Virus record (IMG/VR): IMGVR_UViG_3300041955_000050
Span: 1 to 31,106 of that record
DNA length: 31,106 nt
Reading direction: 5' to 3' (one strand)
Source: a virus
How positions within the stretch are numbered: position 1 is the stretch's first letter; each line of letters begins with the position of its first letter. Below, in pieces: positions 1 through 7,125 of this stretch. The notes beneath the pieces are model-generated. The model saw only the letters and a list, made by a program, of their open reading frames with translations. It was not told the origin of the DNA and did not search any database. The translations under genes were made by a program, and so were the position numbers.

Positions 1-132
1 AATCTTGCCATCCAAAAGGAAATAAGTGCGGCCGGTTTCGGCATTGGTCGCGATCTCGACCTTCTTCATGGGGATGAAGAAGAAGTTCGGGACAGCGGCT
101 TCGATCTTGAGTTTGGGGGATTCTACGATCAT
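1..132 (-). CDS. Unknown protein, 5' part only (runs off left edge)
   Basis: The reverse strand opens with ATG at 132-130, preceded by a strong Shine-Dalgarno (AGGAGGA, complement of 137-143), and stays open for 44 codons to the window edge. The product starts MIVESPKLKIEAAV and includes FFFIPMKK. I do not recognise it. It has no signal peptide or membrane segment in the visible part. It is divergent from the morphogenesis genes that begin at 260, so the 133-259 gap probably carries control elements for both directions. The good ribosome site and open frame make it likely to be real, but the rest is out of view. Confidence 0.6.
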   Translation of the reverse strand, partial: MIVESPKLKIEAAVPNFFFIPMKKVEIATNAETGRTYFLLDGKI

Positions 133-144
133 GGTGTCCTCCTG

Positions 145-168
145 ATTTGGGGAAGAATTTCTCCAAAT
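145..168. promoter_or_regulatory. Near-perfect inverted repeat in the divergent intergenic gap
   Basis: Two 10-base arms (ATTTGGGGAA and TTCTCCAAAT) are complementary except at one position and are separated by GAAT. The dyad lies just upstream of the ribosome site of the minus-strand gene, in the only divergent gap at the left side of the window. It could be an operator or a leader hairpin. It has no T-run that would make it a clear terminator. No convincing -35/-10 pair was found nearby, so the role is inferred. Confidence 0.35.
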
Positions 169-259
169 GCACATTGCTCCAAAACCGTTAATAGTCCACT
201 AAAATGTGCGGTAGGATCGGGCTAAAAGCGCGTATACCTGAGCCCATCGGAGGATTCGG

Positions 260-451
260 ATGAAAATCTTCTATCAATTGGCCCTTGGGCGGGCCGCCAA
301 GACGGACGCGGTCGTAGAATTGCGCCTCGGCGAGATTATTGGCCTTTTGGTCGGCCGCGAGATCCGGTTCGAGACCCAGCACGATTCGATAGTTTTGCGG
401 AGTTATATGGATTTCAGCCGCTCGGCGCCGAGGACAGATGCCAAAGCGTAA
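260..451 (+). CDS. Small hypothetical protein, first gene of the head operon
   Basis: A 63-residue product starting MKIFYQLALG. The start is supported by GGAGG at 249-253, six bases before the ATG. The stop overlaps the first 14 bases of the MuF-type gene, consistent with translational coupling. I see no recognisable domain. An antisense frame over the same stretch (188-466) is also open but has no good ribosome site, so the + strand reading is preferred. Function unknown. Confidence 0.5.
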   Translation: MKIFYQLALGRAAKTDAVVELRLGEIIGLLVGREIRFETQHDSIVLRSYMDFSRSAPRTDAKA

Positions 452-1232
452 ATATACGGTGCTCAAGCCGATTCACCCTAATGCTGGCCTCGAGGCGGAA
501 TATCGCGCGCGGCTGGCAAAGCTGGTCCGCGAGATGCAGGGCTCATATTCGTACTTCCTGAAAGCGCGATATCGGGCGAATCCGCCCGCCATGGCGATGG
601 ATGCCGTCCCGGCGCGGGACCTCGAGCGCGAATTATCGCTGCTCGGCAAGCGCTGGCAGGAGCGAATCGATGACGCGGCGCCGAAACTGGCGCGCTGGTT
701 CACGCAGCGGGTCTCGCAACGGTCCCAGCTTGCGCTCAAGAATATCCTCAAGGACGGCGGGATCTCGGTCGATTTCGTGATGACGCCGGCGATGCGAGAC
801 GTGATGCACGCGACGATGGCCGAACAGGTCAGCCTGATCAAATCAATCGGGAGCGAATATCACACCGAAATATCCGGAATGGTGATGCGCTCCGTGAGCG
901 AAGGCCGCGATCTCGCGTCGCTCACAAAGGAGCTCCGGGCAAGATACGGCATCACCGAGCGGCGCGCCAACCTAATCGCACTCTCACAAAACAACCTAGC
1001 AACTAGTAACTTTGTTCGCGTAAGACAGGTTGAATTAGGATTGAAGGCCAAGTGGCTCCATAGCGCGGGGGGTAAGCGTCCGCGCCCCTCCCATGTAGCC
1101 AACAATGGCAAACTTTACGATCCTGCTATAGGATGGCTCGATCCCGACGTTAATAAGAGAATTTGGCCAGGAACTTTAATTAGCTGCAGATGCACGAGCG
1201 TCTCGGTTGTCCCAGGATTTAGCCTCGAATGA
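438..1232 (+). CDS. Phage minor head protein, MuF/gp7-type head morphogenesis domain
   Basis: A 264-residue protein of the phage Mu F-like head morphogenesis family (PF04233). Such proteins sit in few copies inside the capsid near the portal and help procapsid assembly. The diagnostic C-terminal signature is present: a helical ERRANLIALSQNNLATSNF stretch, W at about residue 206, RPSHVANNGK, a YDPAIGW segment, IWPG, and the final CRC (about residues 250-252) before VVPGF. The N-terminal half is charged and helical. The first ~175 codons use GC-rich codons, but from about position 970 to the stop they turn AT-rich (AGA, TTA, ATA, CTA) while the protein motifs stay intact. This change abuts the GIY-YIG gene, which overlaps the stop by four bases. 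A portal gene normally precedes MuF; none is visible here. Confidence 0.88.
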   Translation: MPKRKYTVLKPIHPNAGLEAEYRARLAKLVREMQGSYSYFLKARYRANPPAMAMDAVPARDLERELSLLGKRWQERIDDAAPKLARWFTQRVSQRSQLALKNILKDGGISVDFVMTPAMRDVMHATMAEQVSLIKSIGSEYHTEISGMVMRSVSEGRDLASLTKELRARYGITERRANLIALSQNNLATSNFVRVRQVELGLKAKWLHSAGGKRPRPSHVANNGKLYDPAIGWLDPDVNKRIWPGTLISCRCTSVSVVPGFSLE

Positions 1233-1993
1233 AATCATTCTATGTCTACGAGCATTGGCGTCCGGATATTGATCTATGCTTTTACGTCGGCAAAGGTCAT
1301 GGGGATCGCTATAGAGATTTCAGACGCGGTCGCAACAAACATCACAGATCGATTTGTAGGAAATTATCGCGGCTCGGCATGTGCGTCGAGGTTCGAATGG
1401 TCTCCAGCGGTATGACCGAAAGTGAAGCTTTTGCGCTGGAGGTGCAGAGGATCAGCTTTTGGCGGTCCAGCGGTGTTCGTCTTGCCAACAAAACCGATGG
1501 TGGGGAGGGAGCCAGCGGCACTGTCGTATCGAAGGCGACGAGGTCGAAACATAGCGAGCACTCAAAACGTCGCTGGCAAGACCCGTCATATCGACAAACT
1601 ATGAATAACAAGCGTCGCCCCGAACTTACAGATGAGTTTCGGTTAAAGCTCAGCGATGCTCAAAAGAAACGTTTTGCCGATTCACCCGATGATCTGGCTC
1701 GAGCCACTGAGCATTGCATCAGATTGGCTCTAGCGAGAAAGGGGAAACCAGGCCGTGCACTCGCCGACTGGGAAATAGAAGCGCTGCGAGCTCGCAGGAT
1801 CGGAGTGAAAGCCTCAGCGGAGACGCGATCAAAGCAGAGTACTGCAAAGCTTGGCAAACCGCGAAAGCCATTTACGGAGGAAACGTTAGCTAAGATGCGA
1901 GCCGCGGCTGCTGCTCGCGAGCAGGCAAAGCGCGATAAATTTGGTACGGAGGTTCGAAGACATTCCAGAATAAAGGAATGCCCGGATGGCTGA
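1229..1993 (+). CDS. GIY-YIG homing endonuclease with NUMOD3-like DNA-binding repeats
   Basis: A 254-residue free-standing homing endonuclease. The N-terminal GIY-YIG nuclease fold shows FYVYEHWRPD (residues 4-13) and FYVGKGHGDR (about 18-27), with downstream Arg and Glu positions (ESEAFALEVQ) typical of the catalytic core. The C-terminal two thirds holds several short Ser/Lys/Arg-rich segments (around residues 100-125 and 195-235, for example FTEETLAKMRAAAAA) that match the style of NUMOD3 sequence-specific DNA-binding repeats. The start overlaps the MuF stop as ATGA, and the end overlaps the next gene by eight bases. Codon use is clearly more AT-rich than the structural genes. It is a selfish gene, not needed for virion assembly. 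Confidence 0.87.
   Translation: MKSFYVYEHWRPDIDLCFYVGKGHGDRYRDFRRGRNKHHRSICRKLSRLGMCVEVRMVSSGMTESEAFALEVQRISFWRSSGVRLANKTDGGEGASGTVVSKATRSKHSEHSKRRWQDPSYRQTMNNKRRPELTDEFRLKLSDAQKKRFADSPDDLARATEHCIRLALARKGKPGRALADWEIEALRARRIGVKASAETRSKQSTAKLGKPRKPFTEETLAKMRAAAAAREQAKRDKFGTEVRRHSRIKECPDG
1961..1980 (+). promoter_or_regulatory. Hairpin enclosing the ribosome site of the next gene
   Basis: CATTCC (1961-1966) and GGAATG (1975-1980) are perfect inverted repeats around an 8-base loop. The 3' arm overlaps the AAGGA sequence that serves as ribosome site for the gene starting at 1986. If it forms, it would limit initiation there unless ribosomes translating the endonuclease open it. Short stem, so this is tentative. 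Confidence 0.3.
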
Positions 1994-2201
1994 CAAATCT
2001 GACAAGCCACCGACCTATGACGAGCTAGTTGCGCTGACCGGCGATCTCGCTGCGGAGGTTCAGCGCCAGCAATCGACGATCGGCACGTTGCAGGCCACGC
2101 TGGTGGCCAAAGACGCCGAACTGGCGCGCGCGCTGCGGCCGAAGGTCCCGCTGATCAAGATGGACCCGAAGGCTAAGGACAAATTCAATCGCCCATATTG
2201 A
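1986..2201 (+). CDS. Small coiled-coil protein, unknown function
   Basis: A 71-residue product beginning MADKSDKPPTYDEL. Residues about 15-50 form a probable coiled coil with regularly spaced hydrophobics, and the C-terminus is basic (KMDPKAKDKFNRPY). The start has AAGGA at 1975-1979 and overlaps the endonuclease end by eight bases. It may be the original gene after MuF before the endonuclease inserted between them. I do not recognise a family. Confidence 0.62.
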   Translation: MADKSDKPPTYDELVALTGDLAAEVQRQQSTIGTLQATLVAKDAELARALRPKVPLIKMDPKAKDKFNRPY

Positions 2202-2202
2202 C

Positions 2203-2247
2203 CTTTCGCGAATCTGACTTTCGGGTATAAATCTTTCGGATAGGAAC
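2203..2247. repeat. Three 15-bp direct repeats in an intergenic gap
   Basis: The hexamer CTTTCG recurs at 2203, 2218 and 2233, exactly 15 bases apart. The second and third copies extend to CTTTCGG. A TATAAA box (2226-2231) lies between the second and third copies. The gap (2202-2296) separates the coiled-coil gene from two small membrane-protein genes. The arrangement resembles an iterated operator at a promoter, but no -35 at proper spacing is evident. Confidence 0.3.
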
Positions 2248-2296
2248 AATCGGACCGTCACAGAGTTGCCACGGTTCACAACCGGAGACCTGCGTC

Positions 2297-2530
2297 ATGG
2301 GAATCTTTGAAGCCGTCATTCGCGCTCTGCTCTATCTGTGTTGTGTCGCATTGGCGTTTTTCCTTTGCGTCTGGGTGCTCGGAGAGCTGGGCGTCGCCCT
2401 GCCGTATATGGTCCTCAACATCCTCAAGGTCATGTTCGTCCTAATCGCGATCCTGATCCTTGTCCGACTATTCTGGCCGGTGCTCGCTGGTGCCAACTGG
2501 TTTCCGCCGCGCCGTCCGCCCGGCACCTGA
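2297..2530 (+). CDS. Small two-helix membrane protein (possible holin-like)
   Basis: A 77-residue product with two strong hydrophobic segments, residues about 8-30 (ALLYLCCVALAFFLCVWVLG) and about 36-62 (containing FVLIAILILVRLFW), and a short basic, Pro-rich tail (PPRRPPGT). GGAGA at 2283-2287 supports the ATG. The size and topology fit a class II holin or another small phage inner-membrane protein. No lysin is adjacent, so the lysis role is only a possibility. It is followed after one base by a second membrane-protein gene, then a strong terminator. Confidence 0.62.
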   Translation: MGIFEAVIRALLYLCCVALAFFLCVWVLGELGVALPYMVLNILKVMFVLIAILILVRLFWPVLAGANWFPPRRPPGT

Positions 2531-2531
2531 G

Positions 2532-2693
2532 ATGCGGCCTGCTGCCAAAAAGAAGCCATTCAAAAAACTGTCTCTCAAGACGGTGACGACAGCAACCGTG
2601 GTGATTATTGTGATAGTGATCGCCATCGGACTGATCTTTGATCCCACCCGGCATTTAGCTGATAGGCTTGCAATCGGCGAAGGGATCCGCTGA
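2532..2693 (+). CDS. Small single-span membrane protein
   Basis: A 53-residue product with a lysine-rich N-terminus (MRPAAKKKPFKKLSLK), one transmembrane helix (about residues 18-40, VTTATVVIIVIVIAIGLIF) and a short C-terminal tail. The ATG at 2532 follows the previous stop by one base and has no strong ribosome site, so it is probably translated by coupling. The frame is open further upstream (from 2460), but those codons overlap the previous gene in another frame. Function unknown; it could partner the two-helix protein upstream. Confidence 0.52.
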   Translation: MRPAAKKKPFKKLSLKTVTTATVVIIVIVIAIGLIFDPTRHLADRLAIGEGIR

Positions 2694-2710
2694 GACGAAG
2701 GGACCTGCTT

Positions 2711-2745
2711 AACCGCCTCGACCCCCGGGTTCGGGGCGGTTTTGT
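2711..2745 (+). terminator. Strong intrinsic terminator
   Basis: A hairpin with arms starting AACCGCCTCGA and ending TCGGGGCGGTT pairs over 11 positions (one G-T) from 2711 to 2741. A single mismatch is followed by two more inner pairs and a tiny loop. It is followed by TTTGTGTTTC. It ends the transcription unit 260-2693 on the + strand. The T-rich tail is on the + side only, so it acts in that direction. Confidence 0.85.
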
Positions 2746-2776
2746 GTTTCGGCCGCGCACGTGATAAATCCGCATC

Positions 2777-3016
2777 ATGAGCGAAGCTGGCGAATCGAAA
2801 ATCTCTCCGCGTTTCCCGCGCACCATCGCTGAAATGGGGCCATGGGATTTCCAGGCATCGGCGGATTCATTGGCGCTGACCGATGAAGATCAGGCTGCAA
2901 TCGACGACGGCACCGCGACGCCAGAGCAATTGGCGCGGCTGCAGGTTGTCGGCCAGATGGCCCGGCACGCGCTGATGAGCGCCGATGCCGGTCATCCATT
3001 TGGGAAGCCAAGCTGA
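2777..3016 (+). CDS. Hypothetical phage protein
   Basis: A 79-residue acidic protein (MSEAGESKISPRFPRT) without membrane segments. Residues 28-60 (ADSLALTDEDQAAIDDGTATPEQLARL) look helical. The ribosome site is weak. Its TGA stop is directly followed by the TCA that encodes the stop of the minus-strand LAGLIDADG gene, forming a TGATCA palindrome with no intergenic base. It uses GC-rich codons like the structural genes. I do not recognise it. Confidence 0.62.
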   Translation: MSEAGESKISPRFPRTIAEMGPWDFQASADSLALTDEDQAAIDDGTATPEQLARLQVVGQMARHALMSADAGHPFGKPS

Positions 3017-3679
3017 TCATCTAGCCTCATGTCCCCACCGAACTCGAGCGGCCCGCGACGCTTGTGCTCTCATTTCTTCCGATCTCGAAATTCCAGAGCA
3101 TCTTTGAGAGCAAAACCTAGCGGTTTCCTCCCTGTATTTGGAAACGTGGAATTTTGCTTTGCACGTCAAGCATACTTTCGTCGCCTTGGTACTTCTGGCG
3201 ACGGCGTAGCATTCGCGGGAGCAATAGCATTTTCTGTTGCGTTTGATGTCGGCGGGGAAGGCTAAAAATGGCTTCGCGCATTGAGGGCAATCGACTCTCA
3301 AACTTGTTCGCCTCGCTCCATAGATTTCCTCAAGTCTGTCATTTTCGACATAGCTATCGATCAACTCGTCCAGTGCCTTTTTCTTTCTCTCAGCTTGGAT
3401 CGGAATGATGTCGCGAAATTTTTCATAGGAAGATCGGCCACCAGCCAAACGAGCGGACCATCGATCAGCCCACCCCGGTTTCGCCGATGCCCGAAAGGCG
3501 ATAAGGAAATCTAGCCCGATAATTTTTGTAATCTCGATCACCCGATCAAACAGCTGCTTGTCTGTGTTAGAAAATTCGATGGTTCTACCGTGTCTATGGC
3601 GCGCTGTGATGTGACATCCGATATGTCCTTCACCATCGATGAACGCCGCGATATAAGAACAAGCTTCACTATGATTCAT
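3017..3679 (-). CDS. LAGLIDADG homing endonuclease with C-terminal zinc fingers
   Basis: Reverse-strand gene, about 220 residues from the preferred ATG at 3679 (GGAG, complement of 3689-3692, spaced nine bases). A longer reading from a TTG at 3694 is possible. A single LAGLIDADG motif appears as [13 protein letters not shown] (residues 9-21), so it should act as a homodimer. The C-terminus adds two Cys-rich fingers: CPQC...CYCSREC and CLTC...FCSQRC, likely DNA-binding. It sits head-on against the surrounding + strand operon, and its stop abuts that of the 2777-3016 gene. Low-GC codon use sets it apart from neighbours. Interpreted as a selfish homing gene inserted upstream of the capsid protease. 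Confidence 0.87.
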   Translation of the reverse strand: MNHSEACSYIAAFIDGEGHIGCHITARHRHGRTIEFSNTDKQLFDRVIEITKIIGLDFLIAFRASAKPGWADRWSARLAGGRSSYEKFRDIIPIQAERKKKALDELIDSYVENDRLEEIYGARRTSLRVDCPQCAKPFLAFPADIKRNRKCYCSRECYAVARSTKATKVCLTCKAKFHVSKYREETARFCSQRCSGISRSEEMRAQASRAARVRWGHEAR

Positions 3680-3708
3680 GCCTAGCATCTCCAATTTTGC
3701 ACAAAGAA

Positions 3709-3737
3709 ATCATATGCCAATAGTCAGCGAACGACAA
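3709..3737 (-). promoter_or_regulatory. Candidate sigma70-type promoter for the LAGLIDADG gene
   Basis: On the reverse strand, TTGTCG (complement of 3732-3737) and TATGAT (complement of 3709-3714) are separated by exactly 17 bases. They match the consensus at four and five of six positions. Transcription would begin about ten bases upstream of the GGAG ribosome site of the endonuclease. The promoter lies over the start codon and first codons of the protease gene, so the endonuclease would be independently expressed. Confidence 0.4.
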
Positions 3738-5990
3738 CGTAGGGCAATGTATTCGGCATTGGAAGGTCATTCCAATCTCGGTATCCCGAAGAATGTAGCT
3801 GCAGAATATCTGGCGAAAGACATGGCGCCGGTGCTGGCGCCCAATGCCGCGATCCCGGCCGGCGTGCGTCGCTTGGCGCGCGATGCGGTCGAAGGCATCG
3901 ACATGAGCGAGGAGGACTGGCGCGGCCTGATCGACGGGCTGGTCAAGTTCTTCAGCGAGGAAAAGCGCGAGCCCGAGCACGCGCATGATGAGGAACCAAA
4001 AACGCTCTACATCAAAAAGCCGGTGCTGAATGCCGACGCGCTGCGCGATTGGGCGAAGGCGCAAGGATTCAAAACCACGCTGCCGGCCGACGACATGCAT
4101 GTCACCTTGGCATTCAGCAAAACGCCGGTGGAATGGGCAAAGGTGCTCGACAAGGGCGGCGATCATCTCACACAGGATGGCGGCTCCGAGGGCCGATCGA
4201 TAGAGCCGCTCGGCGACAAGGGCGCGATAGTGCTGCGGTTCGAGAGTCCGGCACTGACAGAACGCTGGCAGCAAATCCTCGATGCGGGTGCATCCTGGGA
4301 TCATGACGGCTTTCGACCCCATGTCACGATCACTTATGACGCCGGCGATCTCGATCTTTCCAAGGTGACGCCGTACGATGGGCTGATCGAATTGGGGGGC
4401 GAGGTCCGCGCCGAGGTGGACGGCGATTGGGCCGACAAGGTGAAAAATAACCTGCAGGCGGTCGACGCCAAGCTGGCCATGGATCGGTCATTCACCCCGC
4501 GCGCTGATTCGCGGTTCCTGATCGCCCAGGACCGGGACACCGTCAGAGAAAAAACACGGGATGGCCGGCTGGTTGTCAAAAAGACAAATATCTCGAAAGC
4601 GAACGTTTGCCCGTATCGCGGCGAGGAAATTCCGGGCTGGGAAGAGCTCGGTCTTGATCCGCAGCGTGTATACAATCTTCTCCGCGACCCCGAAGAACTC
4701 GCGAAGGCGGCGCCATCGTTAAATGGCGTCCAATTGCTGAAAATTCACAAACCGGTCAGCGCCGACGACCATAAGCCATATGACACGGTCGGTTCGCTTG
4801 GTACCGACGCGGAGTTCGATGGCGAGTACCTGACGAACAGCATTTTTGTGAACGCGCGCGAGAGCATTGACGGCATCGAGTCCGGCAAGCAGCGCGAACT
4901 GTCGGCGGGATATCACTACAAGCCGGACATGACACCGGGAAATTTCCGTGGTACGGCCTACGACGGGGTCATGAGGGAAATCGTTTTCAATCATGTGGCC
5001 TTGGTATCCGACGGACGCGCGGGACCCGATGTGATCGTAGCGGACGAAGCACTCAAGGAGAGCAAGATGGTGAAGGCAACTCGGTTCGGTGCGATGGTTC
5101 TGGCGCTTACTGGATCTCAGGTCGCGCCGCTCCTAGCACAGGATCAGAAGATCACGCTGACCAAGGACTTGTTCGCCCCGCTCACCAGCAAGAATTTCAA
5201 GGACAGCAAGCCGAAGTTGCTCGCAGGCGTTCGCCTCGCAATGGACGGCAAGCTGAAGAAGGGCATCGCCCTCGACGCATCGATGGAAAAGATCGGCAAG
5301 GCGTTTGACGATTTCAGCAGCAACATGGGCTCGATGGACGAACCGGCGCCTGAGGACAAGATGTCCGACGAGCCGGCAATCGAGGCCGTCAAGGCACCGG
5401 TCGAAACCGGTTCGACCTATGACGCCGAGCCGCTAAAAGGGTTCCTCCGCGACTGCGGCATGGATGAGGAAAAGATCGCGAAGTGCATGGACATGATGCC
5501 AAAGGCGATGGCCGGCGACGAGGACGACGAAGAGGCCAAGAAGAAAAAGGCCGAGGAAGAGAAGGCAGCCCAGGACAAAGCAGCCAAGGACGCTGAAATG
5601 GACAAGGACAAGATCACCAAGCCCGCGATGGATGCGGCACTCAAGGCGCAGGCCGATCACTTCCAGAAAGAGCTCACCAAGGTCCGCGACACCGAGCGCG
5701 GTGTCCGCGTTGCGATTGCCGAGGTTCATCCGTGGACCGGCGACCTGCCGGCTTCGATGGCCTTCGACTCCGCGACCGATGTCTATCGCCACGCGCTGGT
5801 CATGAAGAATGTCGATGGTGCCAAAACGCTGCACGCCGATGCGTTGCTTCCGATCCTCAAGACGCTACCGAAGAACGGCGTCCAGCCACGCAACGATAGC
5901 GGCGATCATCATCTCGCCATGGATTCGTCCGCGGTCAGCGAAGCGATCAAGATGGCCCCCGGCCTCGAAAATATCTCGACGGTCCTCTGA
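3714..5990 (+). CDS. Fused 2H phosphoesterase / DUF2213 prohead protease / scaffold protein
   Basis: About 758 residues from ATG 3714. An upstream in-frame ATG at 3678 lies in endonuclease-derived sequence without a ribosome site. The order of regions is as follows. Residues 1-40 ([18 protein letters not shown]) form a small N-terminal motif common in phages. Residues about 98-245 form a 2H phosphoesterase (2'-5' RNA ligase-like) domain with both catalytic motifs, H129-V-T131 and H203-V-T205. Residues about 260-440 match DUF2213, the prohead maturation protease type ([26 protein letters not shown]). From about 440 on comes a scaffold-like region with an acidic/Lys-rich coiled coil around 603-650. 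Protease and scaffold fused in one chain is common in phages; the added 2H domain is not. It precedes the cement and capsid genes. The first ~100 bases use AT-rich codons, next to the endonuclease insertion. Confidence 0.85.
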   Translation: MPIVSERQRRAMYSALEGHSNLGIPKNVAAEYLAKDMAPVLAPNAAIPAGVRRLARDAVEGIDMSEEDWRGLIDGLVKFFSEEKREPEHAHDEEPKTLYIKKPVLNADALRDWAKAQGFKTTLPADDMHVTLAFSKTPVEWAKVLDKGGDHLTQDGGSEGRSIEPLGDKGAIVLRFESPALTERWQQILDAGASWDHDGFRPHVTITYDAGDLDLSKVTPYDGLIELGGEVRAEVDGDWADKVKNNLQAVDAKLAMDRSFTPRADSRFLIAQDRDTVREKTRDGRLVVKKTNISKANVCPYRGEEIPGWEELGLDPQRVYNLLRDPEELAKAAPSLNGVQLLKIHKPVSADDHKPYDTVGSLGTDAEFDGEYLTNSIFVNARESIDGIESGKQRELSAGYHYKPDMTPGNFRGTAYDGVMREIVFNHVALVSDGRAGPDVIVADEALKESKMVKATRFGAMVLALTGSQVAPLLAQDQKITLTKDLFAPLTSKNFKDSKPKLLAGVRLAMDGKLKKGIALDASMEKIGKAFDDFSSNMGSMDEPAPEDKMSDEPAIEAVKAPVETGSTYDAEPLKGFLRDCGMDEEKIAKCMDMMPKAMAGDEDDEEAKKKKAEEEKAAQDKAAKDAEMDKDKITKPAMDAALKAQADHFQKELTKVRDTERGVRVAIAEVHPWTGDLPASMAFDSATDVYRHALVMKNVDGAKTLHADALLPILKTLPKNGVQPRNDSGDHHLAMDSSAVSEAIKMAPGLENISTVL

Positions 5991-6086
5991 TCCGCCGAGC
6001 CTCTGAGCGAAGTTTTTCTGGGGTTCGCCCCGCCGAAGCAGGTAAAATGATTCCCGCTCTCAGCGGTCAAACGAAGGAGATTTACG

Positions 6087-7058
6087 ATGAGTGGGACCGG
6101 CGGCTGGCAGACTCAGATATTTTCGCAACCTGCAGCTTTCCTCGCGGGCGATCGCGTCAGCCAAAACCCGATTTTCAGCTATGATGCTGGTCCGGGCGGC
6201 TTGGTCGCGGGATCTTCGCTGTTCGTCGGCCGCTTCGCGTGGGTGACGCAGCCGCTGGATCCGAACGGCACGCCGAGCATTGCCAACAGTTTTGGCAACG
6301 GGGCCCCCAACGGCTTCCTGATGAAGAATCAGCAGGCGCTGAATACCACGTTCCTGTCGTTCGCGGGGATGCAGGTCCAGCCGGGCGTTCAGACTGCGCT
6401 GCAGATTTCCGGCGACTTCGCTGTGGTCAACGACGGCACCACCGAGGCGGAATACGGCCAGAAGGCTTTTGCCTATGTGGCATCGGGAAAAGTGACGTTC
6501 GCCGCGGCCGGGACCGTGTTCGGTGGCGCGTCCGCGACGGCCAGTTCGGTCGCGGCTGGCGCTTCGTCCGTCACCGGTTCGATCTCCGGCAACGTGATGA
6601 CGGTAACTGTCGTCGGTTCTGGAACGCTCTATCCGGGAACATCGATTTCCGGCACCGGCATCCCGACCGCTCCCGCCCCGCAGATCGTCTCGCAGCTGAC
6701 CGGCACCGCCGGCGGCGTCGGCACATACGCGCTGAACACTGGTGAGATCACCTTCGCCTCGGGTACCATCACCGGCGCCTACGGAATCCTGACCATTGGC
6801 ACCGCAACCGGCACATTTGCCATCGGCGATGTTCTCACCGGTACCGGCGTTGTAACAACGCCTCCGACCGTAATCACCGCGAATCTGACCGGGACCGGCG
6901 GCAGCGCTGGCACGATGGTCGTCAACAACGCCACCGTGGTGAACTCGGCTACCATCACCGCGAGCCTCGCTGTCGAGACGAAGTTCTGGGCGCGCTCCAC
7001 CGGCTTGCCCGGTGAAGCGGTCAAGATCAGTTCGACCACGGACGCAGGCGGCAACTAA
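6087..7058 (+). CDS. Capsid decoration/cement protein with two inserted beta repeats
   Basis: A 323-residue protein between the protease/scaffold and the major capsid gene, the usual place for a decoration or structural cement protein (gp24-like). AAGGAG at 6074-6079 supports the start. The N-terminal ~145 residues (GGWQTQIFSQPAAFLAGDRVS, then GRFAWV and GFLMKNQQAL) are the cement-like core, which resumes at the C-terminus (ETKFWARSTGLPGEAVKIS). In between are two copies of a Gly/Thr-rich module, about residues 169-222 and 232-290, with the pattern GTGxP...I..LTGTxGxxGTY. The same module is found in the neck and sheath proteins. It probably trimerises on the outer capsid surface, with the modules exposed. 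Confidence 0.75.
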   Translation: MSGTGGWQTQIFSQPAAFLAGDRVSQNPIFSYDAGPGGLVAGSSLFVGRFAWVTQPLDPNGTPSIANSFGNGAPNGFLMKNQQALNTTFLSFAGMQVQPGVQTALQISGDFAVVNDGTTEAEYGQKAFAYVASGKVTFAAAGTVFGGASATASSVAAGASSVTGSISGNVMTVTVVGSGTLYPGTSISGTGIPTAPAPQIVSQLTGTAGGVGTYALNTGEITFASGTITGAYGILTIGTATGTFAIGDVLTGTGVVTTPPTVITANLTGTGGSAGTMVVNNATVVNSATITASLAVETKFWARSTGLPGEAVKISSTTDAGGN

Positions 7059-7125
7059 GTTCTGCGGGGACGGCTTTGGCCGGCTCTGACCAACCCGGAC
7101 AATTGAAAAGGCAGGAGCGACTTCG

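Noticed and set aside
2198-2231. TTGACC...TATAAA as a sigma70 promoter
   Set aside because: The spacer is 22 bases, well outside the usual 16-18. The box is reported only as part of the repeat region.
3020-3690. CTAGCCTC / CTAGCATC near both ends of the LAGLIDADG gene as a target duplication
   Set aside because: Seven of eight bases in short words, with no support from reading frames. Likely chance.
3678-3713. ATG 3678 as start of the protease fusion
   Set aside because: No ribosome site, and the family-like N-terminus ([18 protein letters not shown]) begins at 3714. The extra codons overlap the endonuclease start.
6020-6031. GGGG-TTCG-CCCC hairpin after the scaffold gene as a terminator
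   Set aside because: Only four base pairs and no T-run downstream. The T-run lies upstream of the stem, so it is not an intrinsic terminator.
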